From: Halichondria panicea
Taxonomy: Eukaryota > Porifera > Demospongiae > Suberitida > Halichondriidae
Reading direction: 5' to 3'
Assembly: GCF_963675165.1 (NCBI RefSeq)
Contig: NC_087383.1
Coordinates: 4,184,979-4,248,978 of the forward strand
DNA length: 64,000 nt
Shown here: positions 45,984 through 58,400 of the stretch, one piece after another
How the letters are laid out: each line of letters opens with the position of its first letter
Numbering within the stretch: position 1 is the first letter of the stretch
Notes under the pieces: generated by a model
Seen by the model: only the letters and a program-made list of their open reading frames with translations
The model's database searches: none
What the model was told of the DNA's origin: nothing
Position numbers and translations under genes: made by a program

Positions 45984-46345
45984 ATCATCGACTCTCGCTA
46001 TTCTGGCTCTCTGAAGTACGGCCACCTCAATATACCCGCCATTTGGTTTGGCACGGATTGCTAGCTATATAGTTGTTTATACTACACACTTGCCTTGAAA
46101 TGTATACCTGCCAGTTCTGGCTGCCCCTAACTATATGTGATATATACGTTTTTATTTTTATTACGGCCGGATGTGACGTTTTGGGTGTAGTTTGGCAGAC
46201 AAGAGCATTATCTTTGCACCGCAAAATCATGCAGTCATTAGATTCGAGGTAGGGTCGTTTTAGCCGCGGCTATTTTCTGAAATGTGGCTACCTCGCTATT
46301 CTTGCCAAGCTCCACTGTCTAAGTGTGGCTGGATTAACAATGTAT
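45984..46345 (+). repeat. Degraded pogo/Tigger-like element
   Basis: Matches 59485-59927 (cgactctcgctattctggctctctgaagtacggccacctc, then acggccggatgtgacgttttgggtgtag). The right end is degraded (gtggctggattaac). Confidence 0.65.
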
Positions 46346-48078
46346 GTGCATGGTATTGCATGCATGTGTGTGTGCAAATTAATAAAGTGTGTTTTATCGT
46401 TGTGTTTTCCATTCAGGTTTTTGAGTTGATTGAATCATAGATTGAAGAGTTAGAGGGATAGGAAGCGGAGTGGTGCACGTGATGATTTTACATTGAATCT
46501 GCAGTGGAGCCTCGAAAATTATCCGCGTTACTCCCTATAAATGAGGCTATTAAGCACATTTTTGCCGGGTAACTCCCAAAGCTGTGTTTCCTCGAGAAAT
46601 CATCTCTTTCAGCAACTTATAACACGCCTAGTCCATGAGCCACGTGTAGTACTTGCTAATGACTGACCACACCCAGTAAAAAGAGACTTTCCAATAAAGT
46701 TATATATGTTCCCAAGGCTGTTTTAGAGCTATTGGAACATGTAACGTGTAAGCGTGCTGGTTATGACTACTACAATAGGTATAGACCTTGAAATATAAGT
46801 GAGTTGCACGGACTAAGCACAGTTACTTGTAGTTTATTATGCACTGCATGGGTGTAGAAATAGATATTGTTGTGGTGGCCTCGATTAAACTGCAGCGTAT
46901 ATAGCGCAGATGTTACTCGAGATACCAACCGTTTCCTATCCCTATAACTCTTCAATCTATGATTGAATTAAGCTGTTGAGATGCATGGTAGTGTGCGGCC
47001 ATTTATAATAATAATGCTGTATCCAGCGTGAGTTTTTAAGCCTTGGCTATTTTCTGAAATAGCAGCTTGCCTGATAGAGTGGACATGGTCACTATAGGTA
47101 GATTGTTGTGTTAAGATCTGTACGCTTATATATAATTATAATTATGCTTCGATCAAGTCCAGCTCATGCAGTAACGATTGGTCTATAGATACAATAATTA
47201 TATTTAATCTGCTATAATTTATTTATACCTTTTACAGGAAGCTAGAATTATATTAGCTGTTCCTGGTATAACTGCATTGATCACCTAAAAAAAGCTTGCT
47301 GAATGGAACCTCATGCACAGACTGTCAGAGCTCACTTCACTTTGCATGGTCCAGTGATAGCTATGCATACACGAGCTGATAGCACCAGATTCTGTGATGG
47401 CAGTCCTAAATTTAACTTGGCCATTTTGGTCCACTGCGCATGCACTGTGTAAAAGCTCATAGCCATGGCAGCAGAACCTAATTTCATATACGCACCAGAT
47501 TCTAAATTGAAGTTGGCCACTTTGGTCCACTGATCCATCAGCAATTATGTATACCAGGTCTAAGATTTGTTGATTCACCTTATAGCTGCTACAATACCAT
47601 GCATATGCACCCTCAATAGCCTTCACTCCTTATCCAATGTGCAACAAGTATCCAATATGAATGGAAGTGTTAGAACTAACGGTTCTTAAGAATTCCAGGT
47701 AATAAAGATAGAGAAAGAAAGCAAAGCAAATCTGAGTACCTGAGTTTCTTTAAAGTGGTTTGTCAGATATTATGATACTGTTGAAATTGGTGTATAGGAC
47801 ACTACCAACAAGAAACGATAATCTGTCGTTTAATGGAATTATATATATACACAAGGATAATAATAATCGGCAACTACTAAAGCCGCTATATATAGAAATC
47901 CTGGTAAGACTGCAATGTTATGCTATATTTTTAGCTCATAAAATTAATGTTCACTCTGGAATAATAAACTGTATATAGTAACTGAACTCTAAACTCGTTG
48001 AACCTATTTACTTATAAATCTTATAAATTATTATTATGTATATTTTATCCTCACGTGATTTTTGTGTTTATGCCATGC
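46346..48078. other. Gene-free part of element 2
   Basis: A minus-strand frame at 47626-47285 has an internal two-fold repeat (caccagattct ... ttggccatttggtccactg twice) but no recognisable domain. Otherwise AT-rich, with no supported feature. Confidence 0.4.
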
Positions 48079-49395
48079 TAGCCTCGTTGTTCGCCTAACT
48101 GTTATAAAAGCGAAAACTCGGCCTGGGATCGAGGCTAATGCCATGCATGTGTTTTCTGAAATAAGATTTAATTTGTCACTGGTGTCTCAGAACTAACTAT
48201 GGTCCTATATAGTTGTCAGCGCATGCTTAAAATTTTCATTGTATTTGTGTCGGCTAATTAACCAATAATACATTGTATTATAGAAAATTCACAGATACCA
48301 TATGCCGGTGGAAAATTTCGAGGTGTTTTTTAATTTCGCGTTTTTTGTGGGTGGCTGCATGCAGAACACGAAAATTAGAACCCGTGGAAGGCTTCATATG
48401 CGCATGCAAGATAGGTGCCACAACACCCTACTACCCGCGAAATGTTCTAAATATTGAAAATTTTCCACCCGTATGGTACATATAGTATACACATTATAGA
48501 GAGCTGCTTCACAAGGAGAGTTGCCATGCAGTTGTGCTGCAGCATGATTATAGTGACCCAGCTAGGGCATGTAACTTCATGGATGATGATTGAATGCCTC
48601 AAATTATGAAGGTTTAGCAGGCTGCTGGACCTCTCTGATATTCTAGACCTCTATTTGTAACTCATAATTTATGTTTGAGAAAGGTAGATTCTCTTCATGG
48701 CTCTGAGCTGCCAGAAACAACACTCGAATGAACAGATATACATATACACTCCAGTCCTGTGAGTATAGGAAAGATTACCAAAGACAAAAAGAGGGTTTCA
48801 ACCTTACCTCACACTATCCAGTCTCCTCCCTTAGTAGAAAAGAGGAGCACTGTTGGGATAGCTGGATATTATCATTGCTCTTGTGCAGAGAAGTATAGAC
48901 ATTCTATAATAATATATGTGTACATGCGATGTAAATTAAATGTGTCGTATTAAACAGGTCATTGTCAATCCCCCTGATGATGGCACCACCAAGTCCTCTA
49001 GCTCACATGCACTCTTCACTTCATCCACCATAAGATAATTATACCAATGATGGATCTAGATCTTTCCAAACAAAAATGACTTGATATGATAGAACCACAC
49101 AACAAATCTGACCTTGACGAGCTTTAATTGTCAAGATTTGTAGCCTCCTCACTTGTTCTTCTGTCTTCAGAATAATGTTTTCTAAATAATTAAGAGCCAT
49201 TCCAATCGATTAATGATAAACGGGATACTGACTGCTAGTACGATAGTACACGAATATAAATGTGAACAAAAATATCCATTAGTCTAATTTTTAATCTACT
49301 TGAATGACTGGCGCATGCATGCGCAGACAACTAGTGCAGGCCTATAGTTGTTCACCTAAACGTTATAAAAGCGAAAACTCGGCCTGGGATCGAGG
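48079..49395. mobile_element. 1.1 kb non-autonomous element, copy 2, with nested MITE
   Basis: The interior matches copy 1 (gcttcacaa...gagttgcca...gttgtgctgcagca; ctccagtcctgtgagtatagga; gatggcacca...aagtcctctagctcaca). The right end at 49310-49395 is intact (acaactagtgcaggcc ... ctgggatcgaggcta). The left end (48079-48137) is in the wrong orientation: it too reads toward ctgggatcgaggcta. A MITE with accatatgccggtggaaaattt ends is nested at 48297-48479, absent from copy 1. Confidence 0.7.
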
Positions 49396-50509
49396 CTAGC
49401 TATAATATAAAGCTACGACAATTCAGATGTATAGATTAAATTTGGAATGTACCTTGCCATGTCTTGAACATGCACACGCATACATTGCATGCAAAAATAG
49501 TTTTTTTATGCATGAGTCTAATCTATAGCTACACAATTGTATTGGCCGCATCTCCTTTAACACGCAGGAAGAAACATCAATGATCATTAACTCTATCTGC
49601 TGCCATTGACTATAAGTTGGACTTACTATTCCTCACGAATACTATAAACTATTAATTTTTATCTTTACACTATATACTTGTAATAATTTATACACTTGTA
49701 CACCTATCTCTGGTGGTGTGTTAATTGTTATTATTGTTGTAACATGCATGATATTACTACATGTTTTACTTCATTGAAAGATATTTTCCCCGCCTATAAT
49801 TATAGCATGCAGTATGCAAGGATATCGGGTACACTTACCAGTACTATAGGTTTTGCGTTATTGTTGAGAATTGATTATTTAATAAACTGATTAAATTTGC
49901 TGATTATATAAGCATGTACCGCGAACATTTATATGCAAGATTAACGCATGCATGCATGTATGCTGCAGAAAGGCTGCGCTATTCTGTGAAAATTAAATCT
50001 GCGAAAACCTTTTTATTAAACAGTCATCGTGCGAAGTTTATGTATACCCACTATATACAATGCTCGTAAAAAATTCATTTTTGGTACATGTATATTGAAC
50101 TGTAATATGCATGCTAGCTATTCTTTTATGCTCAAGTTAACAGCCTATATTATAATTGCCTCCAAAACACGGCATATAGGCCCCATGTCGTTGCACAATT
50201 AAGTAACACAAACTAATAATGGCCATAAAATTTATGCATATGACCTCTATCTATTAATTCTACAATATATAGGAGATAATAAATTATTACCTACCATGCA
50301 GTACTTCCGGGCCTACAAAATATGTTTATACTATAATTATGACTCGTATATTGACCTGTACGTATTTCAAAACCTCCCTATTATTCTAGCTCATAAATGT
50401 AATAAAAGTGCCTATTATCAGTGCAATCTGTTGAAGGTGTGCATGCATGTGCTCCATTTATAGGATGCTTATATACGGTCTCACCAAAGAAAGTTTGGCA
50501 TTATCAAAC
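49396..50509. other. Gene-free AT-rich part of element 2
   Basis: No coding segment that I can join to the HECT remains downstream; the N-lobe of that gene would be expected here or further left. Confidence 0.4.
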
Positions 50510-50825
50510 TGCCCGTGTTGGTGAATCCTGCTGAGGAGCGTGTTGGTGGCTATCTTGTAGATATTGATTGGCAATATGTCGACTAATCTGCTTCAGCGAT
50601 TTCTTCACTTCACAACTGGGAGCAGTGTATTGTCTGTCAGCAGTATCATCGTACAATTCAATCGTCTGAGTGGGCCAGGAGGCCCTGTGCGCACAACACA
50701 TGTGATGCTTTGCTAAAGCTACCAATCTCGTATGCCAATTATAGCGAATTTCACGGAAAGTGGATGGCAATCCTCAACGACAATGACCTTTGTTGCATGG
50801 GTAATGAACTGTTTGTAACTTCTTT
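50510..50825 (+). pseudogene. HECT-type E3 ligase C-lobe remains in element 2
   Basis: Three adjacent frames give the end of a HECT domain: PAEERVGGYLVDIDWQYVD, then NLLQRFLHFTTGSSV ... IIVQFNRL, then ARRPCAHNTCDALLKLPISY followed by ANYSEFHGKWMAIL. The expected catalytic cysteine is at 50701-50703. The LPISYANYSEF ending is classical for HECT C-lobes. Two frame changes within 300 bp show decay. It ends about 565 bp from the tail of the convergent transposase. Confidence 0.75.
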
Positions 50826-51388
50826 CTGAATGGACCATGAACTTCTTAATTAAGTATCGTCATTATCATTATGTTACTATTCCCTGAATGGACCTTGAAC
50901 TTCTTAAGTTTAATTATTTGTGCTGATCACATCATAATTGTTTTGGTTATATACACAGTAAAAACAGATAATTATGTTATAATAACATAAAACATCTCAA
51001 ATAGAATGCATCATTTGAAATTATTTTAATGTAGAAATGACATAAATTTCTGTCATTTTAACACTAAAATACGATGATGCATCCCATATAACATATGTGT
51101 TTTTGCTGTGCTATAGCTAGCTTACTCTCAGTGTCATCCTTCATTTCAATCAATCACCTTCATGGATGTTCATAATAATTATATGATTATCGTCAATTCT
51201 AACAATAACTCCCTTTCATTATATAGGTAGTATTGTTTTGGCTTATAGCTATGTACTGCATGCATACTCTCATTAATCATTTTTCATGTTGATAATTATG
51301 AGCTTTGTTTACTGAGCATCACAATGGCATGCATCAAAATAATAATTATGTAAGAATAACATCAAAATTGAGTCATCATGGTCATGTT

Positions 51389-54300
51389 TTATACCGTAAT
51401 CGTTGACATAAACTGCAAAACTTGTTCATACAAATCAATGCCAAACTCATCAGAAGGTGCTAACGGATTAACAGCTTGCTGTAGGAGAGCAAAATTCTCT
51501 GAACTTAGCCTTATTGGCACCTCAGGCACAACTATAGAACGTCCCTGAGACGGGATGGGGCCTTCCATATCAATTCCATATTCTTCCTCCACATTCTCAA
51601 AAAAATCCAAAGCTGCGAGTCGTGCTGCAAAAGTAGTGCCCCTGTTGTAAACAACTGGTGTGGAGACTTATGGTGTGCAGTTCGGATTGAGTGATGGTTC
51701 CATCCACCAATGAACAGTGCAAGTGCCTGATTAATACGTGGAATGAACACATAATGAAGGGAATACAGATGCGTCTCATTCAAACAGTCTAATAGATCCA
51801 CTTGTTCCATAAAGTAAAACAGCTTGTAAAAGAGAATAGTCACAGCGGTGCATGTCCCTCCATATAGTCGCTCTATGCGTTGATTATGGACCGAGGCTCC
51901 TACAATCACACTCCTCATATCATGTCCTAACATGTGACGTGCGACCAATACATTTTCCCCACCTTGGTCCATTCTTATAATTATACGAGATGGCAGCTGA
52001 TGCTTTTGAACTGCACACAAAAATAATTCGTACACGGTTGACGATTTATTATTGCCACAACACTTCAAGAAAGTCACCAGCCTACTGCAGCCGTCAATGC
52101 AGCCACGAGTGACGATTCTCCATCTAATAAGCTTATGATGTGAATCTGAAACAAGATAATTCAACCATAATTAATTTTAATGTGATGAAAATTAGTCAAT
52201 ACTATAATGAAAGCACCGCAGGTGCTGACGCCTCGATGGAGATGCCAAAGCTACATAACATAAAGCTACTAATAGCTTTTATACACATGATAAACATTTT
52301 TGATTTTGCTGCATGCAAACTTAGAGTGGGTAATGATTGACCATGATTATTTAAACAATAAAACAATCGATGCCAAAAGTTCAAGTCTAAAATTAATGGC
52401 TGCATCAGCAGAGCCTTGCAGCTCTCTTCTCACTCTTGTAATGCAGCTACCAATAGCTAGCATTCTAGTGCAGAGCTAACTACTAAGTAGAGTAGCAACA
52501 CTCGGTAAATAAGTTTGGCTACGTGCCCGGCTTCTGAAAAGACTGCAATGGCATTCCAAGTAAGCAAAACTAGGCGTAACTCGAGAACGAAGCATTATTT
52601 TGCAAATCCACGAATTAAAATCCAAGTAAACATGACTATAGAAGCCTATAGAAACTCTTACTTGCACTTGATTGCAGTCTACACACACATAGACACACAA
52701 ACGTATACCTCGCTTGCGCATGCGCACCGAGGCATAATAATGGTCTAACTGGTTTGGGTTTACGGGGCTGCCCAGGGTAATTAAAAGCGTATCACATACG
52801 GATCAGTAATTGCACAGGATTCAAACAACAGCTGCGGCTAAAAATATTATTAAAATTGCTGAGAACGGCATCATAAACGATTAGGTTACTCGTATAAGGG
52901 ATTAAGAACACTCATAACAAACACAGGCAAGGGCCAATTAGAAGCCTTGCCATTGCTTGTTACTCGTACTACTTGATCAGAGGCTGCAGCTATATACGAT
53001 ATTTTGCTAGCAATTAGAATTCGAGAGACCAGAAAGGTGTTCATTACGTCTACTAACGCTCCAGTAAAATGAGACCGCTTCCTTTTTTGCCTTTGGAAAG
53101 GGCTACTTTTAACCGTGCGTAAAGAATCTCACGCACGGAATAACTCTTCTTTGATAAGAATACACAAGTCATAAATTAATACTCGCGCTTATTTATTAAT
53201 GTTACCATGCAGACTCAATTACAAACACATCTATGACTGCTTGTCGCGGCTAAATGTTTGGCATCCATCCACGCATTATGTAATTTGTGGTTAGTTCTAC
53301 GCTGGGACAACTCTTTGATAAGTAGCATACCAGTTCAACAGGAAGTGGTTTAGCAGGTAAGTTCTTTTCACCTGCACAAACTCAAAGTCTACCATGTGAA
53401 AGTCTACACTAAAAAGCTGCTACTTAGCTAGCAGCTACTGTAGATACCAGTATCAATATGACTCAGAGGTGATTACGGTTAAAGTTTATTGAGGCTACTA
53501 TTTGAGAGCGGCTTTTATCGCACTGAAGATGGGGATTAATTTTAGAGGCTACTACTCTTTGAGTGTGGGCTTTATACAAGGGCAGATTTTGACGAATATC
53601 AAAAGGATGATACCGTATATTTATTCGATCTAAGGTGACACTTTTAAAGCCTAATTTTGGAGGTTGAAAAATTATGTTGAAGTCTTGGTGTTGCATATTT
53701 GATCGTTGTTTCTCTATAGAGGCTATATAGTTTGACCTCTATTTAGAATGTGACATACAAAAATATTGTCAACACAGCAGTCGCTACAGTATAGCCGGAC
53801 CACGAATATTTTACCCAGCGACCTTGACTACCTTTACCTGCAGTGCAAGCAGAAAATAAGATCCACGAATGGACTTCCTCCCGCTCCCCCCCTAAACATC
53901 TGCATTCAGGAATATGGAAAGGCAATCTCAAAACCCACTAGAATTTATCCTAGATCGACCTTCGAATGAACACCAGTCATGTCTCTGTTATTAATTATTA
54001 AACAGGGTGTTGAAATAATTATGGTGACTTTTAGACCCCCCTTATTTCCACTCGCTACTTCAAAGTCCTGTAAATGACACCCTGCTGACTAAATAACCCG
54101 AAATAACCTGCTATACAGTACTTTTAGAGGTTACAAAATTGCATATTATGGAGGGCCGTGCATGTCCCATATTTGGAGGGCTGCTTTACATGGATACCTT
54201 TAGCTATTTTCCAACAATCAACATCAAGCTTTTGGGAGACTTAAAGAAGGCCTGTAAGGCCTTAAAGTTATTGCGGGGGACAAGATAATCCCTCTTTCCT

Positions 54301-55180
54301 ATTTTTCCTATAATTATATCTACATGTATATGGTTCCAGTTTTCAATATGCATTTACAAAAACTTGTACAAATAATAATTATACCCACCAATATGCCAGA
54401 GGGAGTTTGGACCAGCAACTGAGTAAGGCTGTCGTCGACTAAGACCACCCATCAATCTTGAAGCTGCACTTAATGGGTCAGATGACCTTAGAGAACATCG
54501 GACTCTATCCCTTGACATTAATCCCATTCTTCTCAGCCTTCCACATACCATCATAATGACTCTTAACGTCGGGGACTCTGAATGAATTTCCTTGACAATT
54601 CTGTTGAGCTCATCATTTGATAAAGTTGTTGCAGAGTCATCCAGCAATTCAAACTCAACTCGTCTTCTGTATACACTAGTAAAACATGTATTACTTATGT
54701 TTATCAGTCAAAAACTTAATTATATATGGTCATACAAGACACACCCAGCAGGGCCGCAATTTCAGTCCAGTTAAAATTTAGTGATGATAGGTACACTAGT
54801 TGTTCCTTTTCAATTTCAAACTTAGGTCTTCCTCTTCCCAAGATTCTTCTAGCAGCTTGATACTGGAATTTGCTGGTTTCTACATCCAACATCTCTTCAT
54901 ATTGCACCCACTGTCTGTGTACACTTCTCAGGCACTCTAGTAGATGAGCCAAATTCGATTGATTACTAGCTCATCTTCTTCTCCAACTTCAGAACCCCCT
55001 TGCAGCATTTGATCAGATAGTTGCATGCAAGTACTCAGACAAACTTCTAGTCTTGACAAAACATAGTCACAAAATTCTCGATTCGCTATTCATGTTGATG
55101 TTCTGTGTTCTCTAGGAATCTACTGACATCAATAAAGTATTGACTCCATGCTCCAAACAATTCATCCTGCTCAGCCATTC
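51389..55180 (-). pseudogene. Element 2 transposase, integrase-type DDE, frameshifted
   Basis: Minus-strand pieces in order: 55180-55090 (MAEQDELFGAWSQYFIDVSRF, then a stop), 54952-54720 (GRGRPKFEIEKEQLVYL, helix-turn-helix IAALLGVSCMTIY), 54690-54386 (RRRVEFELLDD ... PYSVAGPNSLWHI) and 52150-51389 after an acceptor tgtttcag ([18 protein letters not shown]). The catalytic D (CIDGCSR), D (IRMDQGGEN) and E ([10 protein letters not shown]) are kept. A frameshift near 51640 moves the C-terminus to the frame ending LYEQVLQFMSTITV. It is the same family as transposase A, at about 200 bp from the element's right end. The 2.2 kb between 52150 and 54386 is an intron swollen by repeats. Confidence 0.8.
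52151..54353. other. Enlarged transposase intron with small repeats
   Basis: Holds a relative of the 33400-33535 repeat (52640-52742, ending gcgcatgcgcaccgaggc) and a 53480-53715 stretch with repeated gaggctactatttgagagcggcttttat-like units. It also holds the 82-bp CAGGGTGT element (54003-54084). No gene. Confidence 0.45.
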
Positions 55181-55234
55181 TAGCTAGCTAGCTTGTTATG
55201 AAAGCTAAGGCATGCAAGGTTGCTTATGCGCATG

Positions 55235-55360
55235 CGCATATGAAAAGGTTATAAGGTCACGTACGTCATGCTATAAGGTTATGTACGCCACGTTATAAGG
55301 TCAGGTACGTCATGCTGTATGCCACGTTATAAGGTCACGTACGTCATGTTATAACATTCA
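55235..55360. repeat. Subterminal tandem units at element 2 right end
   Basis: About four 30-35 bp units of the pattern ataaggt(c/t)a(c/g)gtacg(t/c)ca(t/c)g(c/t)t, preceded by ttatgcgcatgcgcatatg. Probably transposase-binding repeats (inference). Confidence 0.7.
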
Positions 55361-55493
55361 AACGTCATAACGCCATCATTTCTTTATGTTACAAACCGCT
55401 TGCCATACTGCAGAGATGTGGCTGACTGCTACACCCCCAAAACTTGTTCTAGACACACCCCCACAACTTGAGGAGGTTGAATATTATTTTAAT

Positions 55494-58400
55494 ATGAGTC
55501 ATCTTCCAGAGAATACCTTCAGGCTGGTAAAGGAGAAAGAGGGGCCTTCTTACCTTTACAAAGAGGTGCCTGTACCTGCTCCAGTTGGGGATGAGCTGCT
55601 AGTGAAGGTGGGGAAGGTTGCTCTCTGTGGAACAGACATCAGTCTCTATCAGTGGAACAGTGGTGAGCGATCATCTGGCCGGATATCCTATTCACTATCT
55701 ATGTTTGTGCTATATTTACGATTGTGTTTCCATCCCTACTGCATTTGGCAATTGTATTATATAGTGTATACTGAGGTCTAGATGCACCATCTATTTTGTT
55801 GTTTGCAGTTGCTAAGGAGATTGCAGAAGTGCCTTTTACTCCTGGTCATGAGATGGTTGGACAGGTTCGTAATTTCTGTTCAATGGAGTTGCATGTACTG
55901 TTCTCTAAGAAATATGCGCTGCCATACAGATAGTGTGTGTGGGTCCAGAGGTTCCTCCTGAGTACACTATTGGCAGGCGCGTGTGTGTGGAGAACCACTT
56001 CTACTGTGGACACTGCTACCAGTGCACTCATGGTAATAATTTCCATCAACTATTATATTGATATTTTAGTTACTCATAATATAAAGTGGATTAACAGTTA
56101 ACAGCCATGCATGCATGCATGCAGGTGATTACGTTCATGCGTGGGCTTATATATCATTTTGTTTGTGTGTACAGACCTTCGTCACATTTGTCAGAATCTC
56201 AACCAGTTTGGTTATGGTAAAGGAACGAAACATGGCGGACTGTCAGAGTACACTATTGTGCCTGCGAGATATGCCTACTTGCTCAAAACACAACTGGAGG
56301 ACTCAAAAGCAGCAATACTGGAGCGTAAGCTTGTACTCATCTCTAGTTTATTCAAGAGATAATTATATAGAAGGAGAAAACCATTTTTGCGTTTCATCCA
56401 CGGGAAATGTCACCCTCGAATTCAAAAGGTTCTCATTGCATTTCCCATGTGGTGACAAAAAGTATTTCGAGTTACTAGGAGATCGAGTTAAGGTTTAATA
56501 TTTTTACCAAATCAATGACTTACTCTTATAGTTCGTATGTATTGGTAATCATTAGGTCTTTCGAATTATTTTACAGTAACAGTTGGTTGTTTATAAGGTT
56601 CACCCCAGCCCCCCCCCCCCCCCACTAGATGAAACCCTGACAGTAACAGTTGGTTATTTATAACCTAAAGGCATAACTTATTATATTCATCTCTCACACA
56701 GCCTGTGGAGTGGCCCATCAAGCGTTAGAAGCTATTGAGCCACGTGGAGAAAGCATCCTGGTTCAAGGTGAAATCCGTTGGTGCAGATCAAGACATTAGA
56801 TACTGGTTGTTTTTGCAGGATGTGGGCCAGTTGGACTGCTAGCTATTGGCATTGCAAAAGTGATGGGAGCAACTAAAATGTGAGCTCATGGTACAAAGAA
56901 CTAGTCATTAAAACTGGCCTGGCTGTAGGAATAGCCTTAACGCAGTTTGATATACAAAATGATTATATGCAGTAGATTTTTTAGTTGATGAAAAGTCTGG
57001 TGCTACTTTAGATTGGCCACGGACATCAACGAGAGTCGCCTGGTGGTTGCTGGTCTGATGGGAGCTGACGTGCTAATTAATGGAGGGAGGGAGAGTCTAA
57101 GGGACAGAGGTTTGTACCTACCAGTGTTAGAAATTACTCACTGTCATCGGTCATTGACCGGACATTTAATTAGAATGACCATGCATTCCTGCATGTGTCC
57201 GGTCAGTATATGCATGGCCACTGGCCAGGCACAAATGACATTTGACCATACAGTCAATAAAAATTATTTCTAACATTGCCTGCATGTAAGCATGTTAATG
57301 GAGGGAGGGAGAGTCTCAGGGACAGAGTTTTGTACTTTAGGCATGTTACTGGAAGGAGGGAGAGTCTAATAAAGGACAGAGGTTTATACCTGTAGGCATA
57401 TGTTAATGGAGGGAGGGATCGAGAGTCTAAGGGACAGAGGTTCGTACCTGCATGTAGGCATGTTAATGGAGGGAGGGAGGGAGAGTCTCGAGGACAGAGG
57501 TTCGTACCTGTAGGGCATGTTCTTTTCAGAAGCAGCATAGAATTTTCGGGAATTTATGATTAATGTGCAAGCCTACATGTACAATTCAATTTAATAGTTG
57601 TGCTGTCGAGGGTGGTAATTAATTATTCTATAAATTTGCGCACAATGAATAATTTGTTGTACTATAATAAACATATCCTATACCAAGGTACATCCTCATG
57701 TATCAGATGGCACCTATACGTGTCCCCTGTCAGCATTTTTTATAGTATCCCCCTGCAGTGCTGGAGGAGACAGACGGGAATGGAGTTGGTAGACTCTTTG
57801 AAGCCACCGGGGCTGAGGCCCTGCTCAACAATTGCTTCTCTCTGGTCAGGTAGGCTGAGACTGAGGTCAAGTGTGGCCAGGACCTCTAATTACAGAGACT
57901 TTTAGGGCTTGTGAATTGTTAAGGATTCTTGATTTGAACTACAGTGGAACCCCTCTATAACGGACACCTTTGGGGAACAATGTTTTGGCCTTTATACAGA
58001 GGTGGCCTTAATTTGTTGAGAGGTTGTTTTGTACACAAACTGTTCATTTGGGACCTGGGTGCCTGGCCGTTATATAGAAGCTGGCCTTTATTCGGAGGTG
58101 GTTGTTAACAGAGGTTCCACGTACTGTACTTGTACTGTAGAAACTGGATTATTGCTCTAATGGGGTCAATAGCATAATTATGCACTTATATATTCGAGGA
58201 TGCGCTTATACTGCAGTCATTTTCGAGCTGCATCCTGCAGTAACCGGATGTCTCTGTGACGAGAAAGTGAGCGAACAGGCAATCCTGACTAGTCCATATT
58301 ATAATTATCATATTATGTACAGCTAGTTCATTTTACCAGTGTTTATCATAATTAATCGAATCAATTCTAGAAAAGCGCTTCAATTCGACCTGCAGTTGAG

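Larger units (their letters stand above)
45281..55410. mobile_element. Element 2: 10.13 kb transposon with perfect 27-bp inverted repeats and 14-bp direct repeats
   Basis: Both ends read CAGTATGGCAAGCGGTTTGT... inward, identical for 27 bp. The 14-mer cagagatgtggctg lies directly outside each end (45267-45280 and 55411-55424), a target duplication far longer than usual. Subterminal regions carry tgacgt-type units: a 30-bp-arm palindrome on the left and about four units of ataaggtcacgtacgtcatgct type on the right (55235-55355). Cargo: HECT remains (50510-50825, +) and a frameshifted DDE transposase (55180-51389, minus), tail to tail. Other small elements are nested inside: a pogo-like copy (45984-46345), the 1.1 kb family (48079-49395) with a MITE within it, and 54003-54084. 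It sits between NLR3 and the dehydrogenase. Confidence 0.88.

Noticed and set aside
47285..47626. 113-codon minus-strand ORF in element 2
   Set aside because: Its content is a two-fold DNA repeat seen equally open in another frame; no domain or splice context supports a protein.
53480..53715. 77-codon minus-strand ORF
   Set aside because: Lies in a tandemly repeated, dispersed non-coding unit.
55235..55360. CRISPR-like regular repeats
   Set aside because: Units are irregular, without conserved spacers, at a transposon end in an animal genome.
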